Source of the DNA: Hypholoma sublateritium FD-334 SS-4 | Taxonomy: Eukaryota; Basidiomycota; Agaricomycetes; Agaricales; Strophariaceae | Length of the DNA: 64,000 nt | Assembly (NCBI GenBank): GCA_000827495.1 | Contig: KN817530.1 | Location: 366,446-430,445 of the forward strand | Direction of reading: 5' to 3' | Shown: in pieces, positions 1 through 9,547 of the stretch | Numbering within the stretch: position 1 is the first letter of the stretch | Layout of the letters: every line of letters begins with the position of its first letter | Position numbers and translations under genes: made by a program | The notes under the pieces: generated by a model | Seen by the model: the letters and a program-made list of their open reading frames with translations, nothing else | What the model was told of the DNA's origin: nothing | Databases searched by the model: none

Positions 1-250
1 CCTTGGGAAACCACCTTGGCATGGCACCTTTCTTGAGAATGAGTCTAGTGGTGACTAAAGAGCCAGAGGGGGTGTGGTCGCGTGAGATGACATCGCATGA
101 AATGACATGGGATGCGTAGGGATTTGGGTATCGAAGAAAAAAAGCTAAGGCAACGATTGACCAGGAATCACTATGATGGAACGTCAGTGTAATCCAGAAG
201 GCTGTAATGAGAACTCACTCGTAAATGAAGGATTGAGAGAAGAATCTCAT
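1..250 (-). CDS. PRELI/Ups-family mitochondrial lipid-transfer protein, partial (5' end only)
   Basis: The N-terminal part of a PRELI/MSF1-domain protein leaves the window on the left. The ATG is at 250 on the minus strand. Exon 1 (219-250) is followed by a 48-nt GT-AG intron (171-218), and exon 2 runs to base 1. The spliced product starts MRFFSQSFIYDDSW, then has LRYPNPYASHV and, later, LVTTRLILKKGAMPRWFPK. The RYPNPY-x-HV block and the TTRL...P-W block are hallmarks of the family. Family members carry phosphatidic acid or phosphatidylserine between mitochondrial membranes together with Mdm35. The wording is closer to yeast Ups1/PRELID1 than to Ups2, but that assignment is inference from about 65 residues. 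It is divergent from the ABCD transporter gene. Confidence 0.85.
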
Positions 251-800
251 GACCCGTTGAACAACACCGACAGTTCACTTATAAGGCGTGAAAGCCCGTA
301 GTAATTTTAACAAGAGAGTGTGCCACGTTGTTGAAGTAGAAAGCGAAAGATTGGATAGCAAAGAAGAGAAAGATGAATTGCAGGGAAAGTTAGACCCACG
401 CCGCTTGGAGAACAGAGGTCTGGACATGCTTAGTCAGCGACATAGGGAATTACGTTATCAGAATTCTATGTTTAGACTTAAAACTCGCCGGCCCGTCAGA
501 TACAACGCTACTCAACTGAGTCCTCTTACGCGAATTCCTCTAGTTAAGGTCTTGATTGAACCCTACATATCTGACACTGTGATTAACTCTCTATCTACCA
601 CTCCCAGCTTCGGCCAACCTTAACGTTTCCTTCAGGCTCATGCCATATTTGCAGATGGCTTTGATGTACGAATGAATATCACATGGCAACACATGCATAC
701 ACTGGCAGATCCGACGTTATGTGAGCGGCTACGTTCCGTTCAGCGGCCAGCCATCTCCTGACGAATCTATAGCGCATCATCTACTCCACAGTCGGTCAGA
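251..800. other. divergent intergenic region, Ups-like / ABCD transporter
   Basis: This 550-bp stretch lies between the two divergent start codons and presumably holds both promoters. A 111-codon open frame on the plus strand (288-623) has no recognisable motif and no homologous feel; I do not call it a gene. No tRNA or repeat was seen. Confidence 0.6.
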
Positions 801-3740
801 ATGACCACCTCGTTTGCCTCGCTGCGCCTGTCGCAGCGGTCAAATGAAAAGCTGGCCAATGCCTTCAATGTTTACATGCTTCATCGCCCTCTAGTTCAGC
901 GGCTTTTAAACGTCTCCTTCGTAACCTTCATTCTCAGCTCTGTTTATTTCGGTATCTCTGGAAAGTCTTCTACAAGTCAATCTTCGAAGAAGGGAAGGTC
1001 AAAGAAGGGAAAGGATGGTGAGGATAGACCCGAACGCGTCGCGGTTCGTACTTCTCATCGACGAATAATTACTCTAGCCCGAGTTCATATTCACCGCCTA
1101 CTAGGTAGATGCCGTCTTTTTCCAGCGTCTGCGTCAGATTCTGCGTATCGTGATACCTGGTATTAGATCCAAAGAAGCCATGCTGCTTCTAATGCATTCA
1201 ACGCTGTTAGTGCTACGAACAGCGATATCACTTTATGTTGCAGCCCTTGATGGAAAGTAAGCTCAAGTTTAGCTTGTCTGAAGAATACTTATAAATGGCA
1301 TTACCAGGATCGTGGCAAGTCTCGTCAGAGCACGACCCCTTGAATTCTTTTGGAATATCCTTCGTTGGTTAGTTGTCGCCATCCCTGCGACATGGACCAA
1401 CAGTTGGTTGTCGTACATTCAAAACAAACTATCTATCGCTTATCGCACGCGCCTTACACAAGAAGTCGTGAAGCAGTATCTTGGAGAGGAAGGGGAGGGA
1501 GCCAATGGCAAAGCTTATTACAAATTATGTGCGCCCCAAACACCACGCAGCATCATGCTTGTGAAGAAGACTCACCTCTTAACCTAGCCAACCTGGATGA
1601 CAGGATCAAGAATCCTGATCAGTGAGTGATAGGAGTAATTTGCTTCGGATTTATTCTGAATTGTGGTCCAGGATGATCACCCATGACATTCAGCGCTTCT
1701 CTAACCATTTGGCAGCAATGTACGCGAATCTGGCCAAGCCTACTCTTGACGTTATTTTGTATAACTACCAGTTGTCTTCAAACGTTGGAGCAGAAGGAGT
1801 TATGGGACTTACTATCCTCGTTCAACTTTCCGCAACGTTGTGTGAGTTATATCACTTCCGCTCAATAATAGACGTATCTGAGCTTTGATCAGTGCGCTAC
1901 ATGACACCACCCTTTGGCATGTACACTGCTTTGTCGGCACAGATGGCAGGCTCTTTGCGCCACACACACTCTCGGCTCGTGGAATTTGCCGAAGAAGTGG
2001 CCTTTATGAGAGGCGAACACACCGAGAAGATGTTGATCGAACGAGAGTACGCCGCGTCAGTTGCACATGAAAATCATGTCCTTCAGCGTCGCTGGTGGTT
2101 CGGATGTGTGGAAGAGGGTATCATTAAATGGCTTTGGGGAAGCTTTGGTGTATGATGGTACTACTTCGTGTGCAAACGTTTTCTGATCCATGTTGACTTT
2201 TAGCTTATCCTCTGTGGAATTCCCGTGTTCGTGAAAATTCCTGGCGTTGCGCAGCTTGATCTAGGTGGCCGCACTGAAGGTACTTACTCCATCAATCCAA
2301 TTGAACATATATTAATTGACCATCCAGGATTCGTGACAAATCGTCGGCTTCTGCTGTCTTCTTCTGGTCAGTCAAATTGCTAACCTCAGCGCATACACCA
2401 GCTCACAAGGGGTTGTCCGGTAGATGCTTTTGGCCGTGTCATGTATTCCTACAAGGACCTCGCCGAGCTGGCAGGATATACAGCACGCGTTTCTCAACTC
2501 CTTGATACGATGAAGGACGTCCGTGAAGGCAAATTCCAGAAGGCACTGGTCAATAGCGCAACTAAAGACGGAAATCAAATCAGTAAATGCTCCAAATATT
2601 TTCTTGGGACAATATTTAATGGATCGCTTCAAAGACCTCCAAGGTCGCGGCGAGGTTATAGAATCGGAAGATATCCGATTCGATGGTGTCCCTATTGTGA
2701 CTCCAAATGGCGATGTCCTTGTTGAAAGACTCAGTTTCCACATCAAGCCCGGTGTAAGCCCCTACACATTTCATTTCTGTGCCATCACTGACTGCCAGTG
2801 ATTCCGCCAGCAAAACCTGCTTATTGTTGGTCCTAATGGTCTGTATTTGTCAAAATCAAAGAATGGACTCACTGAACATTGGCCTCAGGCTGCGGAAAGT
2901 CATCTCTCTTCAGAATCTTGGGCGGTCTATGGCCAGTATACGGCGGAGTCGTGCACAAGCCAGCTTCTTCCCAGTTCATCTTGATCCCTCAGCGGCCATA
3001 TCTGCCTTTAGGAACACTACGAGATCAGGTCATCTACCCTCATTCTAAGGCCATAATGGATCAGCGTAAGTTATCCAGTTTGCTCGTTACTGGGATAATG
3101 TTCATTTGAATGGTCGCGTTCAGGTGGTGTCACTGATGCCGACTTGGCACAGATCTTTGAAGTTGTACAATTGGGTGGCATCGTTGATCGAGAGGGTGGG
3201 TGGAATGCTGTTAAGGAATGGCGCGAAACTCTTAGCGGAGGTGATCAGCAAAGAATTGCTTGGGCCCGGCTATTTTACCATAAGCCTAAGGTCAGTGGAA
3301 TCAAAGTTTTATGACAATTAAACATTTGATCAGTTATCACTAGTATGCCGTTTTAGATGAAGCAACCTCCTTGGTGCCTACGGATATCGAGGGCTTAATG
3401 ATGGAATATGCGGGTACACTTAACATCACGCTGCTCACCGTCTCGCATCGTCCCTCATTGTGGAAATACCACGCCCTGATTTTGCACTACGACGGACAAG
3501 GGGGTTATGTCTTGTAAGGACTTTTTCACGACTGATACATTTTTTACTAATTGGTCTTCAGCACCAAGCTGGATGCTGAAAAACGGCTAGCTCTGCAAGA
3601 AGAAAAGCAAGAACTAGAGACCAAGCTGCTCGAAGTGTAAGAGATTTTGATTGCACTCTCATTTTTCGACGATTGATAAACTATTCGACAGCCCGAAGAT
3701 GAAAGCGAGATTACTAGAGCTTAAAACATTGACAAAATAG
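801..3740 (+). CDS. Peroxisomal ABC half-transporter, ABCD (ALDP/Pxa) subfamily
   Basis: This is a multi-exon ABCD-type half transporter; the family moves very-long-chain acyl-CoA or fatty acids into peroxisomes as dimers. Exon 1 (from ATG 801) encodes a hydrophobic segment and a lysine/serine-rich linker. After an intron the ALDP-type block reads [15 protein letters not shown], then [13 protein letters not shown] and YVAALDGK. The family sequence [11 protein letters not shown] appears across an intron before 1589, and an EAA-like segment ([13 protein letters not shown]) near 1990-2030. The nucleotide-binding domain has Walker A ([16 protein letters not shown], about 2888), the ABC signature LSGG (about 3234), Walker B with LDEATS (about 3353) and the switch histidine in [11 protein letters not shown] basic, coiled tail ends at TAG 3738-3740. 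The estimated length is 750-800 residues over about ten exons. Whether it is the Pxa1 or Pxa2 partner cannot be decided here. Confidence 0.93.
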
Positions 3741-4747
3741 TTCTTGGTCTTCAATGGCTCGTAATCACTACATACGTTTATACATGCTTTCCTCGGATAA
3801 TGTATAGCTTGCATCATCATTAATTGTCATATCCTGTGCACTAATAATATAATCTGTAAACTTAAGCGGCTTCGAATCCTCTGTTACTACTAGTTGATAC
3901 TAAGGAATCATTCGTGTCCTATCATAGCCGTCTACTCAAGGCATCGATGGAAGGTTGCTATATACCAGGGTGTCCGCTTCCTCTGGGTTCGCCATCGGGG
4001 ACTTGGAGATCAAATCGAATATCGTGAGTTTGGCCTTCTTTAAGGGTGAAGCCCATAAGGTGAATTTGGTAAATGGCTCGATGCATTGGGTTCGTAGTCT
4101 GCGTCGGAAACTACGTGCCTCTCGAAAACCTGTGGCAAAGTTTCTACCAGTGTAAAATTTAATTTCACGGGTGTGCATGGTGGGACCATATATATCATAT
4201 CATAGTATTTCAACCTCGGTATCCATACCATTTCATGCTTCTAACCTCCTGAAGCTGAGCTTGGCGGTGATGTTACGTTTATCGTCTGAGGTGCAGCCTG
4301 GGTTGTATTGAACGAGGCGCGCAGCGTGGCACGAGCCTCTGCGTTGACCTGGTTTTGAATATGATTTCGATCCTGTCTCCGAGCTGTCTTGGGGCACTCA
4401 TTTTTTCCTGTGCCCTTGAAACGCTGCGATCGATCGCCTGCTAGTCAAGGGGCAGAACCGCGCGCAGATGTCGCATTACGCAAGTCGAGTCCCTCTGGGT
4501 CGGAAACTGGAGTAAGTCCCCAGATGGGAGCATAAGCACGATATATTCTGCAGGGCTCAGGGAGGTTCCGGTGTATGATGTGGCTTTCCTAGACATGTGT
4601 GATTGCCATTTTTCCTAAATTCTTCCGAGCGTGGCACGTACTTAGTCCAGTACTTGGGAGTCCCGTCGGGGCCGCCGAACCGCTTTCAGTCTTTCACCTT
4701 CCCAATATAGTCGTGAGACACCGGGCGACGCGTCGGGGTTTTCCGTT
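3741..4747. other. intergenic region between ABCD gene and ATP11
   Basis: About 1 kb lies between the ABCD stop and the ATP11 start. It must hold the ABCD terminator region and the ATP11 promoter. Several short frames on both strands look partly protein-like; the best is listed separately as a low-confidence minus-strand candidate ending at 4241. No repeat or RNA gene was recognised. Confidence 0.5.
4241..4590 (-). CDS. possible small unrecognised gene (speculative)
   Basis: On the minus strand an open segment from 4437 to a TAG at 4241-4243 encodes a plausible, biased C-terminus (DRSQRFKGTGKNECPKTARR near its start, ending NVTSPPSSASGG). Upstream a frame from about 4589 (ESHIIHRNLPEP ... 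WGLTPVSDPEGLDL) can be joined to it through a 42-nt GT-AG intron (4438-4479). The 5' end is not resolved: a further segment containing FGGPDGTPKYW with a GTACGT donor lies at about 4652-4690, but its phase does not fit this frame. I do not recognise the protein. It could equally be chance open frames in intergenic DNA. Confidence 0.2.
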
Positions 4748-6007
4748 ATGCCTTTCCGCAACCTTTCCGTCGCGCTCGTTGCAAGCGTCTCGTCACCGAC
4801 CATGAACGTTCGTCTCCTCACCAGGTCTCTGAAGGTTAGACCACGGGTGCTACCCACCTCGACATCAAGATGTATAGTCTCTCGACGGGCCATCTCGGAC
4901 GATGCAGCGGAACGCAAGTTCAAATACCTGGACAAACTTCGTCAAAAAGCAGAGGAGTAAGACACACATTTGGTTGCATTTCCTGGTAAATCTGACAGTT
5001 ATTTAACTCGTCCTCTAACGTTATGAATATGAAATTTCAGATCAGGTCTTACTGTGGAGAAACTAGTGGAAAAAGCCAAGTCGGAGGAAGTGGAAAGACG
5101 CAAGGCTGAGGCGGAGAAGCTGAGAGCCACGATACCCGCGCCTCAAACAACCTCTCATGCTCCTGTGGGATCAACCAAATCCAAAAATGTCCCTCCTGTT
5201 CAAATCGGGGAAAGAAAAGATGCACCACCATTCAGGGTGCGCCCGGATATTCCACTTTCCGACACTGCCTAATCCTTACAAACGCGTTGTTTACAGCCTC
5301 TTTCGAGTATCCTGAATCTCGACCGCATTCTTGCTGCTCCCCATACTGCAGACCAAATCTCTGCCCTTTGGACAACGTATCATGCGTCGCGCTCCGGCGG
5401 TACTGGTCGTGGATTTGTTTGCGCAGCTATTTCCGTCGAGCAATATCACAAATTGGAGATCACAGCCAAGCGCTATCCCGCATTCGTTGTTCCATTACCG
5501 CGCATTCAAGTTGGCTCAGAAAAAGGAGAGATGGCGCTGGAAGAAGTCGCACATGAATTTTTTTTCCTTCAGTGGGATTTCCATCCTAGTCCACCTATTC
5601 CAACTTCCTCGGACGACCCATTTGCCAAACCAATTCATCGTACTGCCGAAGGTTCGAATCCCCCAAGTGCCACCGTGCTGTTCACTCCTCTCCAAGAGTA
5701 CAAGCTACGGGATAGCTTCGCCACTCCGTATCTCATTTTGACGGTGTATACTGATTTGGCGACAACACACGGCACCGTCCTTCTGAGGGGTGAAATCACA
5801 CCGTCCCCCGCCGACCCAGCTAAATTCCTCCTGTCCCAGCTTGACGCACAGGCCTTGACATTGGCAATTCAGAAGTTCTACTTATGGAACGACCACACAG
5901 GCTCTGGTGAGCTCCCAGAAGGGCAACGTCTGCTACGGGCATTTCACGAGGCCCCGGAAGATTTCAAATGGGAGGACTTGTTGAAGTTTTCCAAGCTTAC
6001 TATTTGA
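4748..6007 (+). CDS. ATP11: Mitochondrial F1-ATPase assembly chaperone Atp11
   Basis: Atp11 binds free F1 beta subunits in the mitochondrial matrix during assembly of the ATP synthase catalytic head. Two in-frame starts are possible, 4748 (MPFRNLSVAL) and 4802 (MNVRLLTRSL); both give an arginine/serine-rich presequence. Intron 1 has donor GTAAGA and acceptor TTTCAG at 5040. Intron 2 (5237-5296) joins KDAPPFR to PLSSILNLDRIL. A lysine/glutamate-rich helix precedes the ATP11 domain, which includes ISALWTTYHA, AKRYPAFVVPLPR, FFFLQWDF, TPLQEYKLR and the C-terminal FKWEDLLKFSKLTI. The stop is at 6005-6007. The product is about 330 residues, usual for fungal Atp11. It is convergent with LIP2. Confidence 0.93.
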
Positions 6008-6137
6008 ATATGTTCTTTATCTGCATGTGGAGATCTCCACACAAAATTATAGCGGTGATTAATGTGTCGTAAATGTAGTAAATGCTATCCAATTTATTCT
6101 ACGGTATTTTCCCCTCCATCCGATGGCATTTGAATCC

Positions 6138-7001
6138 TTACTTGTGTTCTTGGGGCTCTACCTGCCAATCTCCAGCAGCTTCTGCCTCTTTCTCTAGTTG
6201 CAAAATAGCTTTGCCAATTTCGCCAGTATTTTCCATGTCCATTTTCACCATATTTCTCTCGAATATATCTCCAAACTGCTGTACGAGTCCCGGTATCTCC
6301 CCACCTACATCCACACGCCTCCCTAGCTTTGATGCTATTGACCCAGCGCGTACATCGTCTAACCCACATGCCACGATCTTGTCGAACCACGGCAGCGGTT
6401 CGTGCGTAACGTTGATCGCGAACCCGTGCGACGTCAGACGATGGCGCACCTGCACGCCGATGCTCGCAATTTTGGTGGTCGGGTCGAGGAACACACCCGT
6501 GTGCTCCGACGGTGAGTGCACGATTCCATGCGCATCGCGTAGGTGCCGCTGCAGTATTTTCTGTATCCGGCAGACGTAGTCGCGTGCACCCATGGTTGGC
6601 GTGTACCGCGAGAGGTCGAGCAGGGGGTAGCCCACGATCTGGCCGGGGCCGTGGTACGTGAGCTGGCCACCACGCGTCGCGGGGACAAAGTCCGCACCCA
6701 GATTTTCCAGTCGCAGGCGCTCGTCGTGGATGTCAGGCTCGGTCTGCCTGCGCCCCGAGGTATAGGTGGGGCGGTGCTCGAGGAGGAGCAGGACGTCAGG
6801 GTGTGAAGAAGAGTGGCGTAGTGCGAGTTGGAGCTGGTGTATGCGCTCCTGGAGATTCCATGTCGGTGTGTAGGGCAGAGGCCTTAGGAAATGGTGGTAC
6901 AGAATAGGCGGTAGTGACATTAATAAAGTAAGAGAAGCCGGTGCGTCATCTGGAGGTTGGAAGTTCGCGGCATTGCGGCCCGTGAACGCGGGAAGACTCA
7001 T
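6138..7001 (-). CDS. LIP2: Octanoyl-[acyl carrier protein]:protein N-octanoyltransferase (LipB/Lip2)
   Basis: This enzyme moves octanoate from mitochondrial acyl carrier protein to lipoyl-domain lysines, the first committed step of lipoate attachment. The 287-codon frame is uninterrupted, unusual in this intron-rich window. It shows LEHRPTYTSGRR, the LipB signature RGGQLTYHGPGQ, the lysine in TKIASIGVQVRHR, HGFAINV and the catalytic cysteine in IVACGL. In LipB enzymes the cysteine and the lysine form the acyl-transfer dyad. The start at 7001 is the longest reading; a later in-frame ATG (MSLPPILYHHF, about residue 28) is also possible. The start codons of this gene and the divergent hydrolase are only 47 bp apart. 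Confidence 0.95.
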   Translation of the reverse strand: MSLPAFTGRNAANFQPPDDAPASLTLLMSLPPILYHHFLRPLPYTPTWNLQERIHQLQLALRHSSSHPDVLLLLEHRPTYTSGRRQTEPDIHDERLRLENLGADFVPATRGGQLTYHGPGQIVGYPLLDLSRYTPTMGARDYVCRIQKILQRHLRDAHGIVHSPSEHTGVFLDPTTKIASIGVQVRHRLTSHGFAINVTHEPLPWFDKIVACGLDDVRAGSIASKLGRRVDVGGEIPGLVQQFGDIFERNMVKMDMENTGEIGKAILQLEKEAEAAGDWQVEPQEHK

Positions 7002-7048
7002 CGCCCCTACTAACTACCCTTTTCCACCTCTCCCTTTCTCAAAACACC
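7002..7048. promoter_or_regulatory. 47-bp bidirectional start-to-start region, LIP2 / beta-lactamase-like gene
   Basis: Only 47 bp separate the LIP2 ATG (7001, minus) from the plus-strand ATG at 7049. The tract is pyrimidine-rich on the plus strand. Core promoter elements of either gene must lie inside it or overlap the other gene's 5' UTR or coding region. Confidence 0.5.
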
Positions 7049-9045
7049 ATGGGCAAGCCCAATCTTCACCAGGTTGTCGGGCGCGCAGCGGCGCAAACAA
7101 CTCCTAGAGCTCATAGCTTGCTCAAATGGGTTGTGTTGCTTACTCTTGTCCTCACATTGTCCACTTTTCTGAATACGCCACTGGGCCTCGTATCCCATGT
7201 TTCGTTCTTCGCCAGCAAACTCACCACCTCAGTCTGGGAGATCAGGTTTGGGTCAGGGGACATTTGCCATGCACCAGCGCCAAATCTCTTCGCGTACCAC
7301 CCTCCCCGTCTATCCAACGAACGGATAGTCAAGGCCTCCAAGGACTTGGACAAGTATCTCTCCGACAGGGCGTCCAAGCCTGACATCGATAGCATATCGA
7401 TTTCCGTAGTCACTTCCGCCGGTCCTATTTTTGAAGGTGGATATGGTACACTGAAAGCGAACGAAACGGACACCAACTCGGACGACGCGCGCCCAGTTGA
7501 CCGCGACTCCATCTACAGGATTGCGAGCATTTCCAAGATGTTCACAGTTCTAGAGACCCTCATCTTGCGCGAACGAGGGGCGCTCAGCTGGTGAGCTGTT
7601 CTGTGCGCAGTGATTTCGGTTCCCATTAACCTTTGAATATTGCTAGGGATGACCCCGTTGATATGTATCTGCCCCGGTTTAACCCCCCTTCGTACGGGTG
7701 GGCAAGTCACCTATCTGGTCTCGAAGAATTTGTGGAAGAAACGCCACGTATTACAATCCGCCAGCTGGCTAGCCATCTCGCAGGTTCGCAAAATTTCCGT
7801 TGCTCTATGCTTTCCCCATGTAATATTTGGTTCAGGATTAGGGCGTGATTACCCTCCCTCCGATATTGGCGAATGGCCATTTGTCAAGGATCCCAAAGCC
7901 AACGCGTCAACATCCACGCTTTACCCAGAAATATCCTACGATGAAGTCATCAATGCCGTGTCGACGTTCCCCCTCGTCAACATTCCTTACGAGTATCCAG
8001 TCTACTCAAACACCGGCATGGACCTCCTCGGACTCGCCAACGTCGCTGCAAACAAGCTGGCAAGCGGGGTCCCTGCGGACGAGCCGCAGACGCACAAGGA
8101 GCTCGTGAAGCGCGACATATTCGACCCATTGGGGATGCGCGCGAGCTTCTTCCGCGTCCCGGACGACGCGGCGCTGCGCAGACACATCGCCATCCCGTCG
8201 AAGAACGCGGAGTGGGCGGATATTCCGCTGGGCGACGTGTCCGATTCGGCAGGGGGCCAGTATAGCTCGCTGGCGGACCTTGTGACGGTCATGAAGACCT
8301 TGCTCTCGCCGACCGCGCGCGGCGGCTTGATCCCCGCGGGCGTGGTGCGCGAGTGGCTGCGCCCATTGCACACGTGGGGGTCTGGCGGCCAGGAAGTCGG
8401 CGCGCCATGGGAGATCACGACCCTCGCCGACGCCAAGGCATACACCAAAGGTAGACTTGATTTATTTCCGTTGTTTACATGCAGTGCTGAACGCGTTTCT
8501 CAGGCGGAAATCTCCCGGGATACCACTCCGAGTTCGCGCTCGTCCCGGAGCACGCCGTCGGGATCGTAGTGCTCGTCACCGGCGAGTACCAGGACACGTC
8601 CACCATCCTCAAGGAGGCCGCGAAGCGCATCGTCGCGCCCATCGCGAAGCTGCACGTCGAGGAGGTCGCGAAGCACTACGCCGGCACGTGGGTGAACGGC
8701 GACGACGTCGCGGAGGTCGAGGTGAAGAAGGGCGCGCTCATCCTCAAGAAGCTGTTCATCCGCGGAATCGACGTGCTCGGCCTCGTGCAGAACCACCCGT
8801 TCGGGTCCGGGGTCGCGCAGCGGGGCGGCGAGCCCATCAGCCTGTGGACGACCGGGCGCCCCGGAGAGTTCAGGCTGGCGCTTGGGCGCCCTGAGCTCAA
8901 CAAAGTGCGCGATGTTGGATGCATGCCGTACTGGATATCAATCGATCCCGGCCTGAACAGCCGTGGGGCGCCGGTTGACCTTTTGTACTGGAGGAATGGG
9001 GTCTTGACATATCCATCTTCTGGTGTCAGTTTCTCGAGGAAGTAA
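7049..9045 (+). CDS. Membrane-anchored class C beta-lactamase-like serine hydrolase
   Basis: The protein belongs to the beta-lactamase/transpeptidase-like (AmpC-type) serine hydrolase family. An N-terminal hydrophobic segment (LLKWVVLLTLVLTLSTFLN) looks like a signal anchor. The active-site SxxK is SISK in RIASISKMFTVLE, and the YxN motif is YSNTGMDLLGLAN. The third motif region (KGGNLPGYHSEFALVPEH) is built across the last intron. Three introns fit exactly: GALSW|DDPVDMYL at about 7593-7647, HLAG|LGRDYPP near 7785-7838, and YTKG|GNLPGYH at about 8451-8503. The stop is at 9043-9045. The estimated length is about 600 residues. The substrate is unknown; fungal relatives include esterases and peptide hydrolases, so antibiotic hydrolysis should not be assumed. 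The 3' half is conspicuously GC-rich. Confidence 0.88.
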
Positions 9046-9547
9046 TGGGTCTTCCGAACGTTTTTGTATTTCGACATGCTAATCTTTTATTGGATATACC
9101 TCATGTACTTGTGTATTTTTACTGGCATAGTATGAATTTATTGGGAACACTGATTGAAGCTAAAAAGAAATCGTTTCTCCAAGGATATCAAAATTATTTG
9201 GTTATCACTAACAATTATACTTAGGTACGTTTACAATAATTCTACATGCCAAGGTCAAGCCAGGGCAACCCAGGAGATGGTCTATGTACTGGAAATGGGT
9301 AGAGGTGTATACTATTATATCTGGTCTGTGGGTGGTTAGTCGTGGCAGCAATCTCTGCGTATTTCGCGGTGTCTAGCATGCGGCCATGGGCATCAAGTAC
9401 GTGACCGTCAGAGCGGCAGTGAGGTAATTTTTTTCTTCCCCCTAAGGGCGGAGGAACCAGTCTATGGAGTCCTGTGGCACTATATGCTAGGACAGAGCCT
9501 ATCATGGGCGTCAGTATCGCATCGTGTCAGATGGGGGCGCAAGGTAC
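9046..9547. other. convergent 3' region, hydrolase / ABC1-like kinase
   Basis: About 500 bp between two converging genes, AT-rich near 9060-9250. A minus-strand open frame at 9242-9505 could in principle extend the kinase gene, but spliced reading puts an early stop there. Nothing else was recognised. Confidence 0.5.

Noticed and set aside
288..623. 111-codon plus-strand frame between the Ups-like and ABCD genes
   Set aside because: No motif, no splice support, and it sits in the divergent promoter; probably chance.
5237..5270. Stop codon interrupting ATP11 after the Lys/Glu-rich helix
   Set aside because: It lies in a normal 60-nt intron (5237-5296); splicing joins PPFR to PLSSILNLDRIL and restores the domain.
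8457..8894. Arg-rich 145-codon frame inside the beta-lactamase-like gene
   Set aside because: Low-complexity Arg/Ala shadow frame; the hydrolase frame continues through the same bases.
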